NCBI RefSeq assembly: GCF_041538045.1
Contig: NZ_JBGOSE010000007.1
Location: forward strand, 124,001 to 188,000
Source: Aliiglaciecola sp041538045
GTDB lineage: Bacteria; Pseudomonadota; Gammaproteobacteria; Enterobacterales; Alteromonadaceae
DNA: 64,000 nucleotides
Direction: 5' to 3'
The notes under the pieces are model-generated. The model ran no database searches, was not told where the DNA came from, and worked only from the letters and a program-made list of their open reading frames with translations. Both the position numbers and the translations under genes were made by a program. This document shows positions 17,377 through 24,793 of this stretch, one piece after another. The stretch's first letter is position 1, and the number at the start of each line of letters is the position of its first letter.

Positions 17377-17614
17377 CTTCGGGGTTGGATAACATAACTT
17401 AGGTTGACCCCGTCCCTGGTGGCTCACCCAGTCCGAATGTCCGTGTCTGGCCGTTCAACTGGCTGGAGCTGAGCTCCAGAGGGCCTCAGCTTCACCCTCA
17501 GGTACCAAACATTAAACCAACTTTTTAGTTGGTTTTTTTGTGTCTGAAATTTGATGTTGTAAGGTTAATGAAGAGCCCACTTTTGTAGGCGGGTGCTTTA
17601 GCCCTGCGGTTGTT
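17377..17614. repeat. Right copy of the ~240-bp direct repeat
   Basis: This matches 13281-13520. From GTACCAAACATTAAACC at 17502 it is nearly identical for 113 bp, including the hairpin AACCAACTTTTTAGTTGG and T-run. Its variable middle differs and contains a 17-bp palindrome CTGGAGCT-G-AGCTCCAG (17463-17479). Together with the left copy it brackets the DUF488-HPP-LysR-norR module of about 4.1 kb. No integrase or transposase is present. The rest of 17308-17815 is the adjoining palindrome cluster and unassigned sequence. Confidence 0.85.
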
Positions 17615-17770
17615 TTCTGGTACCCATGGCCTAAAGGCCATGCTACGGAGGGATTGTAGGTGGTGGCTTTAGTCCCGCGGTTGTTTGTTGGTGCCATGGC
17701 CTAAAGGCCATGCTACGGAGGGGATTGTAGGTGGTGGCTTTAGCCCCGCGGTTGTTTTTTGGTGCCCATA
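17590..17770. repeat. REP-like palindrome cluster, 2 full copies and 1 partial
   Basis: Full palindromes CATGGCCTAAAGGCCATG lie at 17625-17642 and 17695-17712. A third unit begins with the GGCTTTAGCCCCGCGG segment and is broken after GGTGCCCAT at about 17768, next to the end of the 280-residue gene. Unit spacing is 70 bp. Confidence 0.85.
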
Positions 17771-17815
17771 CGGGTAAGTTGATTTTAGTAATTGATGTTT
17801 TATGCTTTAGGTAAC

Positions 17816-18658
17816 TTAATTACGGTTGTCTACATACTGTTGGCTGGCCGAGCCTAACAACAGCATTGCAGCTTTGATTACTTGTGCTATTACAAAGCTG
17901 GGATCGTGATGCATAAAAATACCAGCAACTTCACAACCGAGTATTTGCCTACCTTCAAATTCTTGAGTTACGAAGCGTCCAATTGGAGCCCATAACTGCA
18001 GTTGCTGAATAAGGGATTCTGGGAGCCTTTTTATTTCGAACTCTTCTTTTTCAAGCAAATGACCACTGACTTTAATCCAGCCCGTTGCCAAATGATAAAC
18101 ACTAAAGCGAGATTTTAAATCAAGCCCAGGTAGACGTAGATCAATGACAAACGCCCCTTGGTGCTGTATTGGCTGTAGCCCAAGTTTTACCAATATGTCA
18201 GCAAGAGACAATTCCGAAGGCATGGCAGGTAATGTAGGGGCCTGTCGAGAAGAAACCTTGAATGTACCAAGCAACTCATCTGCATTGTTGGTTAAATGTA
18301 TCATTAAGGATTTGAGCAACTTAATATCAGGCTTTATATTTTCAATGGGTATTGCGATACAAAGTTCGAGCTTGTTATCGTCGTCACTATTTGTTTGTAG
18401 TCGACTTACTGGAAAGTCCTGTTGGTATTTAAGGCATTCGGCAATTTTCAGGCGAACATTTACTCCCATAGGTTCGTGCAAACTAATGCGCAATGTATCT
18501 TCATCGTAAAAAATTGTAAAAGCCCGTAGCATGCCGGAGTGTTGAGGAAATTCCCAGCGAAAACCCGCATAGGGAATTCCCTTTTTTGTGTATTTTACTT
18601 CATAGACAAAACCGTCACTGTCTAGCGTTGCGAATAGTGAGCTGCTACTTAGCTTCAT
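17816..18658 (-). CDS. Unknown protein downstream of the DUF4157 gene; candidate immunity partner
   Basis: I chose the ATG at 18658 (280 residues, MKLSSSSLFATLDSDGFVYE). A longer frame starts inside the upstream gene, but an AAGG element lies about 10 nt before this ATG, which falls 13 nt after the upstream stop. The protein is soluble, without signal peptide or membrane segment, and has two halves of similar size (a hydrophobic EFPQHSGMLRAFTIFYDE region and a second part from LSLADILVKLGLQP). I do not recognise it. The tight spacing behind a polymorphic-toxin-like gene, and the fact that both are enclosed by palindrome clusters, suggest an immunity protein or an effector chaperone. This is inference from position only. 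Confidence 0.6.
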   Translation of the reverse strand: MKLSSSSLFATLDSDGFVYEVKYTKKGIPYAGFRWEFPQHSGMLRAFTIFYDEDTLRISLHEPMGVNVRLKIAECLKYQQDFPVSRLQTNSDDDNKLELCIAIPIENIKPDIKLLKSLMIHLTNNADELLGTFKVSSRQAPTLPAMPSELSLADILVKLGLQPIQHQGAFVIDLRLPGLDLKSRFSVYHLATGWIKVSGHLLEKEEFEIKRLPESLIQQLQLWAPIGRFVTQEFEGRQILGCEVAGIFMHHDPSFVIAQVIKAAMLLLGSASQQYVDNRN

Positions 18659-18671
18659 AGTAGTTAATACC

Positions 18672-21302
18672 TTAATTTGTTTCTCTTTCTCCACGTTTCC
18701 CATTAATGACCCCAAACGGACCAATAATAGTTCCAGGAGCCCGCATTTGTCCTGCTTCAGTAAACATAACGCTTGGAATTTGTGACTCGGGAATACTATA
18801 TTGCGGTAACTGACTCATTCGTCGTGTTGTAATAGCAGGGTCGTTAGGTATGCGCCACGCCGCTCTTACTTGACCCGTTGGCGAAGTCTCAACAAATATA
18901 AACTCACTCGGAATCGGTGTTTCGTTTACAGTCAATGAAGGTGTCGATTCATAAATTGGCATTTCTCGGTAACCGCCGCCTCGTGAGCTAATCCCCCTGA
19001 CTAAATGGTTTCGTAAAAAACTGTTCCAATAGCGAGCTTGCGGAGTGAAGTTAGCAATATCTGCGTTTGAGCTGCGCACCCCAGGCCCCTCTATACGATG
19101 AACATAATCAATACCGTGCCCTTTTTCAAATAAAACTCCAGTACCTTCTTGAATAAATGGGTTGTTTTGCCCCGTGCCACGTATTTCTGGCGCTAAGCGG
19201 TTTTCACCTCCTTGGTAATTATCGCCGGACGGACGCGACATCGCTTCACTTTGCAGAACTCTGTCTCCACTACGAATATTGTAATTAATTTTGCCTTGGC
19301 CATCAGAATAAATGCTGATTTCCAAAGGGATTTCGGGAGCACTAGGTTCGCGGGATATTACCCATTCGGGGCCTTGACGTGACCATCCGTGTCCCTCTGG
19401 AAGCACGGGTAAACGTTCTCGTGGCAGCATATGGAAATCTTGCATAGGCCCGCGCACTTCAGGTGTTACGGTTTGACTTCGTGGACCACTACCTCTGAGC
19501 CCACGAGCCATGAAGAAGATACCAACCAATTGCAGTACACCTGTAGTACCTGCTTCCCATTGTTCTTCTTCAGTTCGATTGAGTGATTCGCCTGTTAATA
19601 TGGATTCATTCGTCGCTCCCTCAATAACACCCGAGATACCGAGGGTATCGAGTACTGCAATTATTGGAACCAGCAACAGGCGCCAGCGGTTATCAGAGTT
19701 CCAAGCTTCAGATAAGCGCGCGGCGTAGCTCATAACGAAACCTGCTGCCAGTGCTAAAGCCCCCAGTACCAACATAACCGTGCCAAACGCAACAGCCCCT
19801 TTTAAAGCAACGACAATCAAACCTGCAACCACAGCCATACCACCCATTAACGCTGCGAATTTACCGACAGCAGTTAAAATTCCTCGCGTCCATGGTGGTA
19901 ACTCATTCCATAAACTTTCGATGGCTGACGCAATTTCATCTAAGCCGCTAAATAGCGATGACAGTGCTCCTCCAATTATCTGACCCAAAGCGTTGGTTAG
20001 ATCATCAAACCAGCTACTATCTTGGGCTTCTAATTCAGCCAGTTGCCGTGCAAGTTCTGCAGCATCTGCGGAATAAAGGTAAGCACGCAAGCTGCCATAT
20101 TGCTCTCCTGCTGTTAATTGTGGATCTATAAAATCTGCCGTGCGTGAAACATTAATTAATGATAAACCACCCCAGTGACCAAGGCCTGAAGCCGCTGTAT
20201 CAGATAGTATGCGGAGACTATTTCCCGTCCCTGCATATGTCGCGTAATAAGCATTAAATGAACTACTACCGCTTATAGACACACTCATGTAACCTGTGTC
20301 GCCTTGTAAAGAAAGTAAAGACTCATAGGAAGGAGTCACTCCGGCCAACACTGAAGCCGCAGTAGCATCACTAATGTGCACCTGGCTATCGATTTCAACC
20401 GTTGCGTTACGTCCATTGCTATCGGTGTAGGTGATTGTGCGTGAATAACTTAGAATATATGGATAGGCGGGTCTTTGATCAGATGGCCCAAGTCCCATTT
20501 CCGGATTGTTTCGAACAATTGCAGGGCCAACTACTGATACCCTTCGGTTTGGTTCATAGTCTAAAACGACAGTGGTGTTACTCTGAATCGTACCACCGCT
20601 GCCAGAAGCTGAGACAGAAACATCGTAGCGGGCTCTACTTTCATTATTTAAATTAGTGTCAGAACTGGTTTGTAACTCCAAATTAGTCTGGTTGTCTGGG
20701 TTGGTTAACCCTTGAGTGTTGAGTGCACTTTGTTCTTCTTGCCCTTGTTGCTCTAAATTAGGAAACCAATCTTCAGTACCGTAAGCTAATAACATACCTC
20801 GGGGGGCAGAATATTGGGGTGTATAACTTTGTCCAGTAAGAATAGTCTCTGCACCAAGCCTTGCATCAGCTTCAAGTTGGTTTCGAGAACCTAATGGCGC
20901 GCCACTTCTAAATTGCAAGCGGTGAACGTTTTCATGGGCTAGAACCCGCTCACGGTTTGGGTGGGACTGAATCAACTGTGAAAAAAAAGATTGGCCATCT
21001 TTTGTTACTGCAACAGGAAATGGAGTGGGGATTTTCTTATCTGAGTCTTTGCCTCGTGAGCAATTAGATCTTTGAGCTAAGGCTTTACTTTTATGGCTAT
21101 CAGTTGAATCGGTTTTTGCTGTACGTGGTGAATGTGTTTTTGATGAAGTCGCTGCAATGTTACTGGCAGGATGAGTCGCAAGGCCATGCCAAAGAGGGTT
21201 ATAGTGACGATTTACCGATGTTCCTGCATTTTTCTCTTTTTTAATTTCATGCTTGGATGCTGTGCTCGGTTTTTCTTTACTACTACTCTTAGCGGCTAGC
21301 AT
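18672..21302 (-). CDS. DUF4157 polymorphic-toxin-like protein with nuclease-like C-terminus
   Basis: This 876-residue protein has no signal peptide. Residues 1-95 are basic, Ser/Lys-rich and disordered. Residues 96-180 form a DUF4157-like domain with an HExxH motif (HENVH, 123-127) and a downstream Glu in NQLEADARLG (E144). DUF4157 is a common leader of proteins carried by contractile injection systems. A beta-rich part follows (225-410), then a glycine/alanine hydrophobic stretch (about 475-530) and the element GVIEGATNESILTGESL, typical of large toxins. The C-terminal ~150 residues contain KGHGIDYVHRIEG and NFTPQARYWN, resembling the GH...N..PQ...N pattern of DNA/RNA non-specific endonucleases. 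It is most likely a toxin, but no injection machinery is visible nearby. Confidence 0.7.
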   Translation of the reverse strand: MLAAKSSSKEKPSTASKHEIKKEKNAGTSVNRHYNPLWHGLATHPASNIAATSSKTHSPRTAKTDSTDSHKSKALAQRSNCSRGKDSDKKIPTPFPVAVTKDGQSFFSQLIQSHPNRERVLAHENVHRLQFRSGAPLGSRNQLEADARLGAETILTGQSYTPQYSAPRGMLLAYGTEDWFPNLEQQGQEEQSALNTQGLTNPDNQTNLELQTSSDTNLNNESRARYDVSVSASGSGGTIQSNTTVVLDYEPNRRVSVVGPAIVRNNPEMGLGPSDQRPAYPYILSYSRTITYTDSNGRNATVEIDSQVHISDATAASVLAGVTPSYESLLSLQGDTGYMSVSISGSSSFNAYYATYAGTGNSLRILSDTAASGLGHWGGLSLINVSRTADFIDPQLTAGEQYGSLRAYLYSADAAELARQLAELEAQDSSWFDDLTNALGQIIGGALSSLFSGLDEIASAIESLWNELPPWTRGILTAVGKFAALMGGMAVVAGLIVVALKGAVAFGTVMLVLGALALAAGFVMSYAARLSEAWNSDNRWRLLLVPIIAVLDTLGISGVIEGATNESILTGESLNRTEEEQWEAGTTGVLQLVGIFFMARGLRGSGPRSQTVTPEVRGPMQDFHMLPRERLPVLPEGHGWSRQGPEWVISREPSAPEIPLEISIYSDGQGKINYNIRSGDRVLQSEAMSRPSGDNYQGGENRLAPEIRGTGQNNPFIQEGTGVLFEKGHGIDYVHRIEGPGVRSSNADIANFTPQARYWNSFLRNHLVRGISSRGGGYREMPIYESTPSLTVNETPIPSEFIFVETSPTGQVRAAWRIPNDPAITTRRMSQLPQYSIPESQIPSVMFTEAGQMRAPGTIIGPFGVINGKRGERETN

Positions 21303-21489
21303 TTAGGCGACCCTATCCTTTGAGTTACTGCTTATTATTTAAACACATTTGGGTTAAAAAGTAACCAGTTTATTTGGGGTAAACGTATCAGCTAAGGTTG
21401 ATTTTACTAAATCGACTTTGTCCGAAGGATGTGTTTTTGCATTGTTGCAAACCACATAGGGTTTTCATTAAGGTTAATCTTTTTATTGT

Positions 21490-22035
21490 CGGTGGAAGCT
21501 TTAGTCCCGCGGTTGTTTGTTGGTGTCCATGGCCTGAAGGCCATGCTACGGAGGGGGTTGTAGGCGGTGGCTTTAGCCCCGCGGTTGTTTTTTGGTGCCA
21601 TGGCCTAAAGGCCATGCTACGGAGGGGATTGTAGGTGGTGGCTTTAGCCCCGCGGTTGTTTGTTGGTGCCCATGGCCTGAAGGCCATGCTACAGAGGGTG
21701 TTTTTTTGTAGGTGGTGGCTTTAGCCCCGCGGTTGTTTGTTGGTGCCATGGCCTGAAGGCCATGCTACAGAGGGTGTTTTTTTGTAGGCGGGTGCTTTAG
21801 TCCCGCGGTTGTTTGTTGGTGTCCATGGCCTGAAGGCCATGCTACAGGTGTTTTATTGTAGGTGGTGGCTTTAGCCCCGCGGTTGTTTGTTGGTGTCCAT
21901 GGCCTGAAGGCCATGCTACAGGTGTTTTATTGTAGGTGGTGGCTTTAGCCCCGCGGTTGTTTGTTGGTGTCCATGGCCTAAAGGCCATGCTACAGAGGGT
22001 GTTTTATTGTAGGTGGGTGCTTTAGCCCCGCGTGC
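21490..22035. repeat. REP-like palindrome array, 7 copies
   Basis: Seven palindromes CATGGCCTRAAGGCCATG start at 21528, 21599, 21671, 21748, 21824, 21898 and 21972, spaced 71-77 bp. Between them lie near-identical linkers: GTAGGTGGTGGCTTTAGCCC, then CGCGGTTGTTTGTTGGTG. The array ends abruptly in GCTTTAGCCCCGCG about 25 bp before the cytochrome gene. Open frames across it are by-products of the repeat. The flank 21303-21489, before the toxin gene, holds nothing else that I recognise. Confidence 0.92.
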
Positions 22036-22058
22036 GTATTGGAGCACGGAGGGATATT

Positions 22059-22640
22059 TTATTGTATTGTGCCTATCTGCTCATAATACTCGGCCACGTC
22101 TTGCATTTGCTGCTCGTCTAATTCACTGGCAATCACATTCATAATAATTGAATGTCTTTTGTTGCTAGTAAAATCTTTTAATTGTTGAAGCAGGTATTCT
22201 TTGTTTTGGCCGGCTAGGTTTGGCCAAGTATCGTTAATTGTTTGGCCTGTCATACCGTGGCATGAGATACAATTTGCTCGTACATTTTCACCAGCTTTAT
22301 TGATAGATGCAGAACGGGCTTTTTCGAAAGGTAAACTCGCATAATAATCGGCAATTTTGAGTAAATCTTGTTCGCTGAAATTGGTAAGTAAGCCGCTCAT
22401 CAACACATTTTCTCGACTGCCATTTTTAAAGGCTTTTAATTGAGCGAGTAAATAACCTGGTTTTTGTCCTGCTAAACTTGGCCACTCTTTGACGACCGCT
22501 ACGCCGTTTTCACCATGACATGCCGTACAACTCGAGGTGAGATGTTCGATATCATCGGCAGCTAAGCTTTGTGCCGTCAGCAAACTGAAACTGGTTAACA
22601 GCAAGATATTTACACACACATTCTTTAACGGAGTTTTCAT
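22059..22640 (-). CDS. Diheme cytochrome c (c4-like), periplasmic
   Basis: This 193-residue protein has a signal peptide (cleavage near AQSLA-AD) and two CxxCH heme sites: CTACH (38-42) and CISCH (124-128). Each is followed by a similar ~85-residue cytochrome fold with the repeated PSLAGQKPGYLLAQLKAFK / PNLAGQNKEYLLQQLKDF element. Two tandem class I domains are the mark of cytochrome c4. It is the last gene of the aromatic amine dehydrogenase operon, 23 nt after the single-heme cytochrome gene, and could carry electrons towards a terminal oxidase. At 193 residues it is far shorter than MauG, so it is not that TTQ-forming enzyme. Confidence 0.9.
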   Translation of the reverse strand: MKTPLKNVCVNILLLTSFSLLTAQSLAADDIEHLTSSCTACHGENGVAVVKEWPSLAGQKPGYLLAQLKAFKNGSRENVLMSGLLTNFSEQDLLKIADYYASLPFEKARSASINKAGENVRANCISCHGMTGQTINDTWPNLAGQNKEYLLQQLKDFTSNKRHSIIMNVIASELDEQQMQDVAEYYEQIGTIQ

Positions 22641-22663
22641 AATTATTAATTCTCAAAAGGTGT

Positions 22664-23113
22664 TTAATTTGTAGTGTTGTCTGAAGTGTCGTGAGCTAAA
22701 ATTTGCTTTAACAATTTAGCTCTATGTTCAACCACTTCCATCAATGGCTCTTGTCGTAATCTTGCGACTTCTTGTTCGGTATAGGGTACAAAGTTATTTG
22801 GAACACTGTTTTTTCCCATAACTGGGATCATCCAATTCATCAATTCAGCAAGTTCTTTACTGTCCAATGCACTGTTAGCAGCACCAGGGACTTTGATTAG
22901 GTACTCACGTCCTGCGACGCTATTTAAGAATATTCCAACCGCACCATTTAAGTTGGGGACATCCTTTCCTCCACTGCCGTCTCCCACGTGACAACCCTGA
23001 CATAACATTTGATAGTTAAATAAGGCCCTTGCTTCATTGATGGCTTCAGCCGCACTCGCATTTGCACCAATGACAAAGCATGACAAGAGCAGGTTGATAA
23101 GGCGTTTTTTCAT
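22664..23113 (-). CDS. Single-heme cytochrome c of the amine dehydrogenase operon
   Basis: This 149-residue protein has a signal peptide ending near GANASA and one heme site CQGCH (38-42) in MLCQGCHVGDGSGGKDVPNL. The possible sixth ligand is a Met in the C-terminal half (NWMIPVMGKNSVP). It starts 6 nt after aauA. Small monoheme cytochromes are encoded beside aromatic amine dehydrogenase in known aau clusters and are candidate electron acceptors besides azurin. Location and domain are clear; its exact partner is inferred. Confidence 0.85.
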   Translation of the reverse strand: MKKRLINLLLSCFVIGANASAAEAINEARALFNYQMLCQGCHVGDGSGGKDVPNLNGAVGIFLNSVAGREYLIKVPGAANSALDSKELAELMNWMIPVMGKNSVPNNFVPYTEQEVARLRQEPLMEVVEHRAKLLKQILAHDTSDNTTN

Positions 23114-23119
23114 AGGTAA

Positions 23120-23632
23120 TTACTTATCAAAGGCGATGCCAACGACTATGGCGGTTGAACAGTGATACACTGAACTACTTGCACCTAGGCACCAGTTCAC
23201 GTCGTTAGATTTGTCTGAACGATATAATGGACGGTCGCCCTCATCTCTTTGACATAGGCAAGTGTTGCATTGGGTTTTGCCACAGCAGTCGTTATATGAG
23301 ATCACATAATTGCGTCCATCTACGGGGTTGGTGCAGGTACCAATCCAAGTAATAGGTGACATCTCGGTCCCAGGAGGACATGAATTAGTTGAGCCTCCAC
23401 AACATTCACATAAAAAACCATCTACCGCACAATAACGCCAATAATCACAGCTACCTGGGTCGCCAACTTCTTGGGGGAGTTTTTGCGGTTCGGCTGCGCG
23501 AGCTACAGGAAGTAGTGGTATGGCGCTGGCTCCAACTAAGCTAGCCCCCAGTTTTTTAAGTAAGCCTCGTCTGCCGTTCGTTTGTGCAAGTTCACGAGCC
23601 TTTTTTTCAAATATTCTGTCTAAAAACTTCAT
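23120..23632 (-). CDS. aauA: Aromatic amine dehydrogenase light (TTQ) subunit
   Basis: I place the start at 23632 (170 residues), with GGAGG 9 nt upstream and the preceding stop 1 nt away; a longer frame overlaps aauD. A twin-arginine-type leader is present (NGRRGLLKKLGASLVG). The mature part is the Cys-rich TTQ subunit with 12 or more cysteines. The cofactor tryptophans are W96 (PITWIGTC) and W147 (NDVNWC). The conserved aspartates are D71 (AVDGF) and D115 (SYNDCC), and their spacings equal those of Alcaligenes AADH. FLCECCGG and CCGKTQC are typical of aromatic amine dehydrogenase, whereas methylamine dehydrogenase has a different motif there. The enzyme oxidises amines such as tyramine or phenylethylamine to aldehydes in the periplasm. 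Confidence 0.93.
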   Translation of the reverse strand: MKFLDRIFEKKARELAQTNGRRGLLKKLGASLVGASAIPLLPVARAAEPQKLPQEVGDPGSCDYWRYCAVDGFLCECCGGSTNSCPPGTEMSPITWIGTCTNPVDGRNYVISYNDCCGKTQCNTCLCQRDEGDRPLYRSDKSNDVNWCLGASSSVYHCSTAIVVGIAFDK

Positions 23633-23633
23633 A

Positions 23634-24254
23634 TTATTTAACCTCCACGAACTGTTCATCGCTTTGTTGGCCTTGCATGAACTCTTGGATTGAAGCTGTT
23701 TTGCGCTCTTTGGCTTCAAATAAGCTATCTAAGTGCTCTCGTGAGTTAATAATCCCCATAGATGCAACATTGCCCTGCTCATCAATGACGACCCCATAAG
23801 GTAGTTTTGCCACCCCATAGGATTTTCCTAACACTTCTGAAACTATATAAGGGTAATCAGATAAACCGTACTGCTTCACAAAGCCCGCGTGATCTTGGGT
23901 TTTGCCATCACTAGCTAAAATAAGATCTATCCATGAATTTTCTGATTTTGCGGCGGATTTTAGTGCTGGTAATAAGCTTTTACACACGGGGCAGTCGGGG
24001 GAGACAAAAAACACTAATTGTGACTTGTTGTTTTTTGATTTGCCGCCAACATCAACTAGCGTTGAAGACAATGTTTGCAGGCTTAAATTAGGCGCTGGCG
24101 CTCCCACTTCCAAAGTCTGATTCATGGCTAGGGCACCGGCAGGGGCAACTCGTTCAAACAGCACACCCACTTGTCGGGTTAATGCAAATATAACGATGGA
24201 TTGTAAGATAACAACTATCCATAAAACACTATTCGATACGGTAATAAAATCCAT
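23634..24254 (-). CDS. aauD: Amine dehydrogenase accessory thioredoxin-like protein (MauD/AauD)
   Basis: This 206-residue protein has an N-terminal membrane anchor (residues 7-27) and a periplasmic thioredoxin fold with the active site SPDCPVCK (C88, C91). MauD-type proteins help form the six disulfides of the light subunit, or keep them from mispairing. The gene touches aauE (shared base at 24254) and ends 1 nt before aauA, so translation is probably coupled. Order and sequence fit the conserved B-E-D-A core. Confidence 0.93.
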   Translation of the reverse strand: MDFITVSNSVLWIVVILQSIVIFALTRQVGVLFERVAPAGALAMNQTLEVGAPAPNLSLQTLSSTLVDVGGKSKNNKSQLVFFVSPDCPVCKSLLPALKSAAKSENSWIDLILASDGKTQDHAGFVKQYGLSDYPYIVSEVLGKSYGVAKLPYGVVIDEQGNVASMGIINSREHLDSLFEAKERKTASIQEFMQGQQSDEQFVEVK

Positions 24255-24793
24255 TAGTGGGTCCTCAAAATAGAAATTTTTTGCGCGTTAGCGATTAAGT
24301 TCTCAACGCAAGAATAAGTTAAAATTAAAAAAGCTCCTGTCATGAGCACGGCGAACCATAAAGAAGAAGTAAACCCTGCCGTTTGTAGGGTGCAGGTTAA
24401 TACCAAAGGCACTAACAGCCCATTTCTGACAATTAACGGCCAGCTTACTTTGATGTGAGCGTTTGGACCGCTGCAACCACAGCTGATATCCCGTTTGCCT
24501 TTCATTAATTGAATGGCCATAGCAATTAAATACATACTTAGAAGCAGTGCCGCAGCCAATGCCGCCGGTGTTCGAGTTGCTTCAAAAATAAGTGTCACTG
24601 CAATAACCAGTTCAAATGCACCCAAAATATAATTTAGTGCTAATGCTAATTGTCCATGGGAAATTCCATATTCAGCAAAAAGTTGTTGGTAGTATTCAGC
24701 GTTGCTTGTATGCAATTTATGCAATGCAGCGCGCATAAATAACCATAAAAAGAATAAGGCAATCGCATCGGATAAAAAGTTAAACACATTCAT
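24254..24793 (-). CDS. aauE: Amine dehydrogenase accessory membrane protein (MauE/AauE)
   Basis: This 179-residue protein has four to five transmembrane segments and the MauE hallmark cysteine pair in DISCGCSGP near residue 108, next to MKGKR. MauE belongs to the DoxX-like membrane group and works with MauD in maturation of the light subunit, possibly supplying electrons across the membrane. Its start overlaps the stop of aauB and its stop overlaps the aauD start. Confidence 0.92.
   Translation of the reverse strand: MNVFNFLSDAIALFFLWLFMRAALHKLHTSNAEYYQQLFAEYGISHGQLALALNYILGAFELVIAVTLIFEATRTPAALAAALLLSMYLIAMAIQLMKGKRDISCGCSGPNAHIKVSWPLIVRNGLLVPLVLTCTLQTAGFTSSLWFAVLMTGAFLILTYSCVENLIANAQKISILRTH

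Noticed and set aside
13281..17614. Integron or transposon for the repeat-flanked module
   Set aside because: No integrase, transposase or recognisable attC or terminal inverted repeats were found.
18672..21302. Complete extracellular contractile injection system
   Set aside because: Only a DUF4157 cargo-like protein is present; no sheath, tube, baseplate or ATPase gene lies in the window.
21388..21687. Open reading frames across the palindrome arrays (also 17512-17697 and 28624-28839)
   Set aside because: They read repeat units in frame and have no start signals; the peptide repeats simply mirror the DNA repeat.
21490..22035. The 7-copy array as a CRISPR
   Set aside because: Spacing of 71-77 bp is filled with near-identical linkers rather than unique spacers, the repeat is a long palindrome, and no cas gene is nearby.
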